From contig JAPLIO010000059.1 in the NCBI GenBank assembly GCA_026389055.1, positions 1 to 12,492 on the forward strand: a DNA stretch of 12,492 nucleotides, in the 5' to 3' direction. Shown here piece after piece: positions 7,149-12,492 of this stretch. Positions within the stretch are counted from its first letter, which is position 1. Each line of letters starts with the position of its first letter. The stretch comes from Candidatus Melainabacteria bacterium. GTDB taxonomy: Bacteria > Cyanobacteriota > Vampirovibrionia > Vampirovibrionales > JAJTHC01. The translations under genes and the position numbers were made by a program. The notes beneath the pieces were generated by a model that was not told where the DNA came from, did not search any database, and saw only the letters and a program-made list of their open reading frames with translations.

Positions 7149-8288
7149 ATGCTTAAATCAACACGCCAACCCTCACCCCCTCAACGCATTGTCGTGCTTC
7201 GCTACCGATTTATTGGCGATACGGTGCTGATGCTACCCTTCTTGGAATCACTCCGCCAACAGTACCCGCAGGCGATTATTGACGTGGTCGTCTCCCCAAA
7301 TTCAGGCGAAATTCTCACCCACTGCCCGTGGATAAACAACCTCATCTTCTACTGCAAAAAATCCGAAAACACCCCCGAAACACCCGCTGAAAACACCTGC
7401 TACATCAAAAGCTTTCAAACGCTAGTCAAACACCTAAAAACGCAAAAATATGATTGGGCATTTGTACTGAAACGCTCGCTTTCCTCTGCCGTTATTCCTT
7501 TTCTGGCGGGCATTCCGGTTCGCATTGGCTTTAACACGGAATATCGCTCCCTTTTGCTAACGCACCCCCTGCCCTATCCTGAAAAAGGGCATGAAATTGA
7601 CGCATTCTTATCCGTGCTAGCAGGGGAGGGCATTCCCACACCCCAAACGCCCAAACTATCTGCGTGGATTGACCCCGCCACAGACCACACGGTTACTAAT
7701 CGATTCGCTCTTTATCATGCCGAAGGGGCTATTCATATTGGGTTGCACGCCGTGGCTTCTAACCCTGTAAAGTCTTGGGTACCGCACCGATGGCAGGCTC
7801 TTTTAGCATTGCTGATTACGCAATTTGAAGCCCAAGGGATTACCACTGAAACAGTGTTTTTTCATGCCTTTGGTACAAAATCCGATAGCGTCGCTTATGA
7901 ACCGATGCTGGCTAGCTTGCCCCCCAACTGGCAACCCCAGTGGGTGGATTGGTGTGGCAAGACGGATTTATTGGAAACCCAAGCGTTGTTAAAACGAATG
8001 ACCCTTTTAGTGGGTGTGGATTCTGGGTTATTGCATTTGGCGGCTTGTGTGGGCACGCCGGTGGTGGGGTTGTATGGGCCTTTATCGGTTGAGCGGTGGG
8101 GTGTTTGGGGGCGAACCCATGCGGTGCCTGAAGTAGTTGCTCATCAGCTCTTGTTTTTGGGGTTGGCATGCCAGCCTTGTGGGCTGAAGCATCCGTGCCA
8201 AAATAGCTTCCAGTGCCTCGGTTCGTTATCAGAACACTGGGTACTGGAAGCTATGATGAAAAAATTAGGAGTAAGACAACCTACTTAG
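7149..8288 (+). CDS. Glycosyltransferase family 9 protein, LPS heptosyltransferase-like
   Basis: Family 9 enzymes transfer heptose from ADP-heptose, or related sugars, to the LPS inner core on the cytoplasmic face of the inner membrane. The N-terminal half starts IVVLRYRFIGDTVLMLPFLESLRQQYP (14-40), the usual acceptor-side motif with G-D. The C-terminal donor-binding half carries GVDSGLLHLAACVGTPVVGLYGP (289-311), the family hallmark D-[ST]-G-x2-H-L-A-A-x-x-G-T-P. PVKSWVPHRWQALL (206-219) matches the K-x-W region. A cysteine cluster near the end (C341, C344, C350, C356) is seen in many heptosyltransferases. The length of 379 aa is normal. The exact sugar and acceptor cannot be read; waaF/waaC-type activity is likely. 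It sits near lpxK, in keeping with LPS assembly, but has its own promoter. A minus-strand gene ends only 7 bp beyond its stop. Confidence 0.87.
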   Translation: MLKSTRQPSPPQRIVVLRYRFIGDTVLMLPFLESLRQQYPQAIIDVVVSPNSGEILTHCPWINNLIFYCKKSENTPETPAENTCYIKSFQTLVKHLKTQKYDWAFVLKRSLSSAVIPFLAGIPVRIGFNTEYRSLLLTHPLPYPEKGHEIDAFLSVLAGEGIPTPQTPKLSAWIDPATDHTVTNRFALYHAEGAIHIGLHAVASNPVKSWVPHRWQALLALLITQFEAQGITTETVFFHAFGTKSDSVAYEPMLASLPPNWQPQWVDWCGKTDLLETQALLKRMTLLVGVDSGLLHLAACVGTPVVGLYGPLSVERWGVWGRTHAVPEVVAHQLLFLGLACQPCGLKHPCQNSFQCLGSLSEHWVLEAMMKKLGVRQPT

Positions 8289-8295
8289 ACGGACT

Positions 8296-9570
8296 TTACG
8301 CCACGGCTTCAGGTGATTTAGCACTAGGAGCAGTGCCTATCCCAACAGCAATTGTCGCAACAGGTGTAACAGGGGTAACAGGAGTAGGAGCCACCTCAGC
8401 AAGTTTCTCAGTAGCAGCAGGTGCAACAGGAGCAGAAGCCACCTCAGTAGGCTTTGCTGGTTCAGTAGGCTTGTCAGTAGCAATTGTCGCAACAGGTGTA
8501 GCAGGAGCAACTACTTCAACAGGCTTCTCAGGAGCAGGAGCACTGGCATCAGCCGTTTTGACGTCAGGTTTTACTGCTTCGGCAGGTGCAGGCTTTACTG
8601 CTTCGGCAGACTTCTCAGGAGTAGAAGCACTGGCATCAGCCGTTTTGACGTCAGATTTTACTGGTTCGACAGATGCAGGTTTTACTGCTTCAACAGGCTT
8701 GGCAGCGGTAGAAGTACCAGCATCAGCCATTTTGACTTCAGATTTTGCTACTTCAGTAGGCTTAGCAGGAGTAACGCCTGCCCCAACAGCAAATGCCAAT
8801 TTACCAGCAACAGTATTATCAGTCGCTTTGACTTCGGCAGATTTTACCGCTTCGGTAGATGTGGCCTTATCAGTAGCAGATGGCGTAACAGAAGCATCAG
8901 TCGTTTTTTCATCGGTAGGCCTATCAGCGGGCTTAACTTCCTCTTTAGGACTCAAACCCGTCCAATCAGAAAAATTCTTAACACCGTCAGCAATATTTTT
9001 AGACGTTTCTGCCAAAGCCCAACCTGGAAAATTCCAAGTATTCTGAATACCACCAGCAATATAGTCAGGGGTTTTCTTCAAATTATCCAACCCATCAGCT
9101 GCAATTTTTTTAGTATCCTCCCATCTATCGCCTATCCATTTACCAGCAGCATTACAAGTCTTACCAGCATCATCCCAAGCTTTAGCAATAGCAGGAGTAT
9201 GAGGAGCTACAACAGCAGCCGTAATAGCACCAACTGCACCAGCACCCAGAACAACAGCAGTAGTAATAGGAGCCAAAGCAATACCAGCTGCAACAGCACC
9301 AACCGCCGCTATAGGAACAGATACCTCCGGATGATCAACAGCCGCCTTAGCCACATCTTTAACACGATCTCGAGTCCAAGAAGCAACATTACCAATCATA
9401 TTTGCACCACCATTAACGAAACCCATAATATTTTTACCAATACCTTCAGGGTACTCAGGATCCTTGGGAGGGTTTAACTCAGGACCATAATCCTGAGCCC
9501 AACGACCTACGAAATTCGTCGCATTCCAAAATGGATTACCAGTAGTATTTAAATCAATGGGCGGATTCAA
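8296..9570 (-). CDS. Hypothetical protein with Ala/Gly-rich hydrophobic core and Pro/Ala/Lys repeat tail; 5' end uncertain
   Basis: No family is recognised. The product (424 aa if it starts at TTG 9570) has three parts. Residues 1-80 are polar and aromatic-rich. A strongly hydrophobic Ala/Gly/Val stretch at about 84-123 could be one long or two short membrane helices. A region with repeated W and D residues follows (130-205). From about 207 the protein is a low-complexity tail of Pro, Ala, Lys, Thr and Glu, including 29-residue repeats (SEVKMADAG, SDVKTADAS, PDVKTADAS cores, near 277, 306 and 335). Such tails often act as extended spacers across the periplasm or cell wall; that role is inferred. 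The start is doubtful. The only early start codon is TTG 9568-9570, inside a perfect palindrome, with no ribosome site and an in-frame TAG 15 bases upstream. The true 5' end may be lost; the first ATG is at about residue 49. It is convergent with the glycosyltransferase gene. Confidence 0.65.
   Translation of the reverse strand: MNPPIDLNTTGNPFWNATNFVGRWAQDYGPELNPPKDPEYPEGIGKNIMGFVNGGANMIGNVASWTRDRVKDVAKAAVDHPEVSVPIAAVGAVAAGIALAPITTAVVLGAGAVGAITAAVVAPHTPAIAKAWDDAGKTCNAAGKWIGDRWEDTKKIAADGLDNLKKTPDYIAGGIQNTWNFPGWALAETSKNIADGVKNFSDWTGLSPKEEVKPADRPTDEKTTDASVTPSATDKATSTEAVKSAEVKATDNTVAGKLAFAVGAGVTPAKPTEVAKSEVKMADAGTSTAAKPVEAVKPASVEPVKSDVKTADASASTPEKSAEAVKPAPAEAVKPDVKTADASAPAPEKPVEVVAPATPVATIATDKPTEPAKPTEVASAPVAPAATEKLAEVAPTPVTPVTPVATIAVGIGTAPSAKSPEAVA
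8348..8500. repeat. Pair of 21-bp direct repeats, 132 bp apart
   Basis: An identical 21-bp segment begins at 8348 and again at 8480 (start GCAATTGTCGCAAC, end AGGTGTA). It encodes the repeated tail motif TPVATIA of the minus-strand protein (residues 358-364 and 402-408). It is separate from the 87-bp repeat unit and shows a second duplication within the same tail. Confidence 0.75.
8500..8760. repeat. 87-bp imperfect tandem repeats inside the hypothetical gene
   Basis: The 7-base core TTTTGAC and its surroundings recur with a period of exactly 87 bp. Matching points are 8551, 8638 and 8725, and the stretch between contains further short copies of TTTTACTGCTTC. In the minus-strand protein this is a 29-residue repeat. 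A degenerate fourth copy (VKSAEVKATD, residues 242-251) lies upstream in the protein. The period is a multiple of three, so copy-number changes keep the frame. Confidence 0.8.
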
Positions 9571-9618
9571 GTAAGAAGCGTTCCACTAGGGGTGGAACGC
9601 TTCTTACTTGAATCCGCC
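9560..9618. repeat. Perfect 27-bp inverted repeat with a 5-nt loop
   Basis: The left arm 9560-9586 and right arm 9592-9618 are exact reverse complements, with TAGGG (9587-9591) between them. Outside the arms the symmetry stops (G9559 against A9619). It sits between two divergent ORFs, each of which opens inside it with the same codons (N-A-S-Y-L-N-P-P). There is no T-run on either side, and it lies at the 5' not the 3' ends of genes, so it is not a typical terminator. A snap-back rearrangement, a mobile-element remnant or an assembly chimera could all make such a structure. Confidence 0.9.
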
Positions 9619-10147
9619 AAGCAGCTGTAAATCTAGTAAGGCTCCTTCGTTTTTATCTAAATTCAGAAAAGCTAACCCTAGTCAGATGCCCTATATTTGG
9701 ATGATGATGCAAGTACTCTCATTTGGTGAGGTAGTAACAATTGTTAATAATTTAAAACCAGAGTATGTTCAGCTATTTTTAGCACACTTCAATTTGCGTT
9801 CTAATGAAGCAAGAGGTATATTTGTCAGCTTAAATAAATTGAGAAATGCGTGTGCTCATCATAATAGAATTTGGAATAATAAAATTGATGAATGTCCTAA
9901 AATACCGAGAATTCTAGCCTTGAAAAATGCTGAGCAGTGGGTTGATAAAATTAATGATAAACAGACTTTAGCTTTGATGTATTTTATACTGCTTCATATG
10001 CTAGAAGCATTACACCCCTCAAAATCAATCAAATTCAAACAGGATTTTAGCTTGTGGGTTCAGCAATTATGCAATACCCCTCAGCGTCGGCATTATCTGG
10101 CTAGAATCGGATTCTCTGAAGCCGTGCTAACGGGCTTATTTGTGTAA
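9608..10147 (+). pseudogene. C-terminal half of an Abi family (HEPN-type abortive infection) protein, 5' truncated
   Basis: The part from about residue 27 matches the second half of Abi_2/AbiD/AbiF-like proteins: MPYIWMMMQVLSFGEVV (27-43), then the HEPN active-site motif RNACAHHNRIWN (79-90, R79-x4-H84), then PKIPRI, then a C-terminal helical part ending in IGFSEAVLTGLFV. Abi proteins protect against phage, and HEPN domains of this kind are generally RNases. The usual N-terminal half, with its Y-R-L-x-x-Y and E-R-I-E type segments (about 130-150 residues), is missing. The frame opens at a TTG within the palindrome, with no ribosome site and an in-frame TAG at 9587-9589; residues 1-13 look unrelated. 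The gene is AT-rich compared with kimA and tlyA, which suggests transfer. It is most likely a remnant, although the RNase motif itself is intact and a start at ATG 9686 cannot be excluded. Confidence 0.78.
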
Positions 10148-10252
10148 TCCTTCCCGTTCAAAAACCATCATCCTTCAACCTAAACAACCATCCATATTAA
10201 CAGTTAGCCTACAACTATACAACTTTAGATGCTTTTCCTTTTCGTTCCCTTT

Positions 10253-10261
10253 TGCTATAAT
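10253..10261 (+). promoter_or_regulatory. Extended -10 promoter of the kimA-like gene
   Basis: TG-C-TATAAT is a perfect extended -10 (TG 10253-10254, hexamer 10256-10261) in the 165-bp gap after the Abi fragment. The -35 region (TTTTCC near 10233) is weak. The start point would be near 10268, leaving a leader of about 45 nt. This is too short for a ydaO-type c-di-AMP riboswitch, which controls kimA in Bacillus. The remainder of the gap shows no other structure. Confidence 0.6.
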
Positions 10262-10291
10262 CACGCCTAGTATGGTTTCGTTACCGCTATC

Positions 10292-10296
10292 AAGGA
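10292..10296 (+). promoter_or_regulatory. Distant Shine-Dalgarno (AAGGA) before kimA-like start
   Basis: AAGGA ends 16 nt before ATG 10313, separated by an A/T-only run. This spacing is longer than the usual 5-10 nt. The protein start is nevertheless supported by alignment of the N-terminus from memory to Bacillus KimA, and no nearer purine-rich site exists. Confidence 0.4.
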
Positions 10297-10312
10297 ATAA
10301 ATATTTTTTTAT

Positions 10313-12202
10313 ATGATGAATTATCAATTACTGAAACGGCTGTTGGTGGGGGCTCCACTGCCTTCACATCGGGAAAAACATGAACGCTTATCAGTAGGAA
10401 CCGCTTTAGCCGTTTTCGCAGCCGATGCCCTCTCTTCCACTGCCTACGCGACAGAAGAAATCTTACTAGCCTTAGCCATTCCCGCCTACGCCCTTTATGC
10501 AGGGTTTGCCAATATTTTATCCATTCCTATTGCGATTGCCATTTGTTTGCTGATGGTGATTGTGGTTGCCTCCTACAAGCAAGTCATCAAAGCGTATGAC
10601 CAAGGGGGCGGTACTTACGAAGTTTCTAAAGAACATTTAGGCTTGCACGCCAGTCATGTAGCAGGGGCTGCCTTGCTAATTGATTATGTACTAACCGCCG
10701 CCGTTTCCGTTTCAGCTGGGGTAGATGCCTTAGTAGCCACCAAGTGGGTGCCTCCGCATCAGCGGGTGGAATGGGCGTGTGGTTTTTTGGCTGTTATTAC
10801 CATTATCAACTTGCGGGGCGTAAAGGAATCAGGGTTATTCTTTAGTATTCCTGCTTACATCTTTATTTTTGCCATGGTTACGATGGTTATTACAGGTGTG
10901 GTGCAAGCCTTAACGGGGCATCCGTTAACGCCACTACCGATTAATTTCGACCATGGTTGGCAAGGCGTGGGCATCCCTGAAAACATTCAAGACTTATTGG
11001 GCGTTGGCTTGTTGCTAGCCATGGTTAAAGCTTTTTCCCACGGGTGTACGGCATTAACGGGTATTGAAGCCATTTCCAACGGCGTTAAAGCGTTTAAAGA
11101 ACCTGCTGCCAATAATGCCAATAAAACCATGGTAATTATGGGCTGTATTCTTGGGTTTCTATTTATTGGGATGACCATTATCGCGTTTTTCCACCGTATT
11201 ATGCCCGTGGAAAATAACACCGTGATTGCCCAAGTGGCAACAGCCGTTTTTGGCGGAGGTTCTTTCTTCTATTATCTCGTTCAGTTTATGACGACCGTTA
11301 TTTTGGTGTTTGCCGCCAATACCAGTTTTGCAGGCTTCCCAAGGCTGACCAGTATTCTAGCCAACGATGGCTTTTTGCCTCGTCAGCTAATGCACTTGGG
11401 CGATAGATTGGTTTTTTCAAATGGTATTATTCTACTGGGCTTGGTTTCTGGCGGATTAGTCGTGCTGTATCACGCTAGCACGCATGATTTGATTCCCTTG
11501 TATGCCGTGGGCGTGTTTTTATCGTTTACCTTAGCTCAAGCGGGCATGGTCAAGCATCACATTCATAACAAAGAAGGCAACTGGAAATACAGTTTATTTA
11601 TCAACGGTTTCGGGGCGATTGTTACCGCTATTGCCACCATTATTCTGTTGTTGGAAAAATTTACAGAAGGTGCTTGGTTGGTTGTAGCGGGTATTTTTGG
11701 CATTATGTGGGTGTTCCGTAAAATTAAACGCCATTATATTAGTGTGGCAAGGCAGTTAATTCTGCCAGAATCTCCGCAAGCTTTTAGCCAGCCTGTTATT
11801 GAACATACCGTTGTGGTGTTGGTTTCTTCGTTGCACCGTGGCACGTTGCCAGCGTTACGCTACGCTAGAACCATTTCTTCTCGGATAGAAGCCATTCATG
11901 TGGAATTACGCCCAGATTTAAGCAAACGCTTGGTGGATGCTTGGGATGATTGGGGACAGGGCGTGCCGTTGACGGTGTTGAAATCCAACTATCGTTCGGT
12001 TATTCAACCGTTGATGGAATATATTGAAGAAGTGGATGATAGACACCCTGATGATATGGTTACGGTAATTATTCCTGAATTTGTAACCAAGAAGTTTTGG
12101 CATAACATTTTGCATAACCAAAGTTCGTTGCTAATTAAAGCCATGTTGGCATTCCGCCCCAACAAGGTGGTAACATCCGTTCGCTACTTCTTGGAAGAAT
12201 AA
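10313..12202 (+). CDS. kimA: KimA/YdaO-like APC-superfamily potassium importer
   Basis: KimA is a high-affinity proton-coupled potassium uptake protein of the inner membrane, within the amino acid-polyamine-cation superfamily. The 629-aa product resembles Bacillus subtilis KimA along its whole length. Shared segments are LKRLLVGAPL (7-16), FAADALSSTAYATEEIL (35-51, with D38 and Y45 at the ion-binding motif D-A-L-S-S-x-A-Y), YDQGGGTYEVSKEHLG (95-110) and LLIDYVLTAAVSVSAG (121-136, D124). Further matches are the internal FSNGII and LIPLYAVGVF segments, and the soluble C-terminal domain ending with TKKFWHNILHNQSSLLIK. In KimA that C-terminal domain binds c-di-AMP, which inhibits transport; whether it does so here is unknown. 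ATG 10313 and ATG 10316 both could start it. Older annotation would call it an amino acid permease, but the whole-length match favours potassium. It has its own promoter and is followed 4 bp later by a KilA-N gene. Confidence 0.85.
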   Translation: MMNYQLLKRLLVGAPLPSHREKHERLSVGTALAVFAADALSSTAYATEEILLALAIPAYALYAGFANILSIPIAIAICLLMVIVVASYKQVIKAYDQGGGTYEVSKEHLGLHASHVAGAALLIDYVLTAAVSVSAGVDALVATKWVPPHQRVEWACGFLAVITIINLRGVKESGLFFSIPAYIFIFAMVTMVITGVVQALTGHPLTPLPINFDHGWQGVGIPENIQDLLGVGLLLAMVKAFSHGCTALTGIEAISNGVKAFKEPAANNANKTMVIMGCILGFLFIGMTIIAFFHRIMPVENNTVIAQVATAVFGGGSFFYYLVQFMTTVILVFAANTSFAGFPRLTSILANDGFLPRQLMHLGDRLVFSNGIILLGLVSGGLVVLYHASTHDLIPLYAVGVFLSFTLAQAGMVKHHIHNKEGNWKYSLFINGFGAIVTAIATIILLLEKFTEGAWLVVAGIFGIMWVFRKIKRHYISVARQLILPESPQAFSQPVIEHTVVVLVSSLHRGTLPALRYARTISSRIEAIHVELRPDLSKRLVDAWDDWGQGVPLTVLKSNYRSVIQPLMEYIEEVDDRHPDDMVTVIIPEFVTKKFWHNILHNQSSLLIKAMLAFRPNKVVTSVRYFLEE

Positions 12203-12206
12203 TTAA

Positions 12207-12492
12207 ATGAAAAAGACAAAAATTTTGACTGTGCAAGACTCAGAGATTACCCTTGTTTCTCATAAGGAACAGGAGTATATTTCTTTAACAGATATGGCTA
12301 AAAAATTTGGTAGTCTTTCTTTAATTGAGCAGTGGTTGAGAAATAAGAATACATTAGACCTCTTGCATGACTCAATATCTGGGGCATCTTCGTTGTCATT
12401 TGCGGTACTCGAATTCTTATGTACTATAGTGTACACCTCAAATTCTCCGTTCCTCATTCCTAGAATCTGCACCCACCTATCGAGTCATGCAA
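12207..12492 (+). pseudogene. KilA-N domain protein, 5' part only; family similarity ends at residue 52
   Basis: The frame runs open from ATG 12207 to the window edge, 95 codons, with no stop. Residues 1-52 are a typical start of a phage-type KilA-N DNA-binding protein: KILTVQDSEITLVSHKEQEYISLTDMAKKFG, then IEQWLRNKNTLDL. The normal continuation (a segment with FLGIWE-type residues, then K-x-W) is absent. From codon 53 (12363) the residues look unrelated, and this is exactly where an 11-bp inverted repeat begins. GGAAGA at 12193-12198, inside the end of the kimA-like gene, is a good ribosome site 8 nt upstream. KilA-N genes are common in phages, prophages and accessory islands. The AT-rich codons differ from kimA. 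It is probably disrupted, but what lies past the window is unseen. Confidence 0.6.
12363..12492. mobile_element. Possible small insertion with 11-bp terminal inverted repeats in the KilA-N gene
   Basis: TTGCATGACTC at 12363-12373 and its reverse complement at 12482-12492 frame 108 bp of unique sequence. Similarity of the plus-strand frame to KilA-N ends precisely at the left repeat. The minus strand of this segment is an open frame that includes WVQILGMRNGEFEVYTIVHK, a plausible but unrecognised protein piece. The right repeat ends at the last base of the window, so its true length and any target duplication cannot be seen. It may be a miniature element, an inversion edge or an assembly end. 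Confidence 0.3.

Noticed and set aside
8213..9046. Long plus-strand open frame (277 codons) rich in Ala, Thr, Ser, Val and Gly
   Set aside because: It is antisense to the repeat-tailed gene. The biased repeat codons remove stops from the opposite strand. It also overlaps the GT9 gene's end, has no ribosome site and matches no family.
9560..9618. Palindrome as a Rho-independent terminator
   Set aside because: It lies at the 5' ends of two divergent ORFs, has no T-run on either side, and its arms are far longer than usual for a terminator.
10148..10312. c-di-AMP (ydaO) riboswitch ahead of the kimA-like gene
   Set aside because: The predicted leader is about 45 nt, and the conserved helices of that riboswitch are not visible in the gap.
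12260..12472. Minus-strand open frame of 70 codons over the KilA-N fragment
   Set aside because: Its second half is antisense to clearly recognisable KilA-N codons. Only the part inside the 130-bp segment could be real, and it has no known match.
12363..12492. Invertible switch that restores the KilA-N gene
   Set aside because: Reading the flipped segment in the KilA-N frame reaches a TAG after about ten codons and does not restore family-like sequence.
1..12492. CRISPR array, tRNA or rRNA genes
   Set aside because: No regularly spaced direct repeats with unique spacers, no tRNA cloverleaf and no rRNA motifs were seen; the only tandem repeats are coding.

Overview
The window looks like a chromosomal segment of a Gram-negative (diderm, LPS-bearing) bacterium. 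It carries the lipid A kinase LpxK, an LPS-type GT9 glycosyltransferase and an ExbB/ExbD proton-channel module, next to two families common outside Proteobacteria: TlyA and a KimA/YdaO-like potassium permease. Base composition is moderate in the housekeeping genes. It is visibly more AT-rich in the KilA-N fragment (from 12207) and the Abi fragment (about 9620-10150), and somewhat so in the hypothetical gene at 5786-7066. A non-photosynthetic relative of cyanobacteria (Vampirovibrionia/Melainabacteria-like) would fit, but this is a weak guess; no marker gene here settles it.

Region 1 (1-5808, all + strand): tlyA overlaps the end of an unidentified upstream gene. It is followed by exbB-exbD-exbD behind an extended -10 promoter, then pgsA, then a long gene that fuses a complete sodium:solute symporter to a complete LpxK kinase. 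Most of these genes concern the envelope: inner-membrane energisation, phosphatidylglycerol synthesis and lipid A phosphorylation.

Region 2 (5786-9570): a hypothetical gene on the minus strand runs tail-to-tail into lpxK with a 23-bp overlap. Divergent from it is a GT9 heptosyltransferase-like gene whose promoter suggests a leaderless mRNA. That gene meets, 7 bp tail-to-tail, a second minus-strand hypothetical gene encoding an Ala/Gly-rich hydrophobic segment and a Pro/Ala/Lys-rich tail built partly from 87-bp tandem repeats. Thus two LPS genes are each followed by a convergent, unrecognised gene.

Region 3 (9560-10147): a perfect 27-bp inverted repeat with a 5-nt loop sits exactly where two divergent ORFs open. 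One is the repeat-tailed hypothetical gene; the other is the C-terminal half of an Abi (abortive-infection, HEPN-type) protein. Both lack a normal start, so this looks like a rearrangement junction.

Region 4 (10148-12492): a KimA-like potassium importer gene with a strong extended -10 and no room for a c-di-AMP riboswitch. It is followed at 4 bp by a KilA-N domain gene whose family similarity stops exactly at an 11-bp inverted repeat, the partner of which ends at the last base of the window.

The strongest candidate for something unusual is the symporter-LpxK fusion. I do not see convincing evidence of a complete new multi-gene system.
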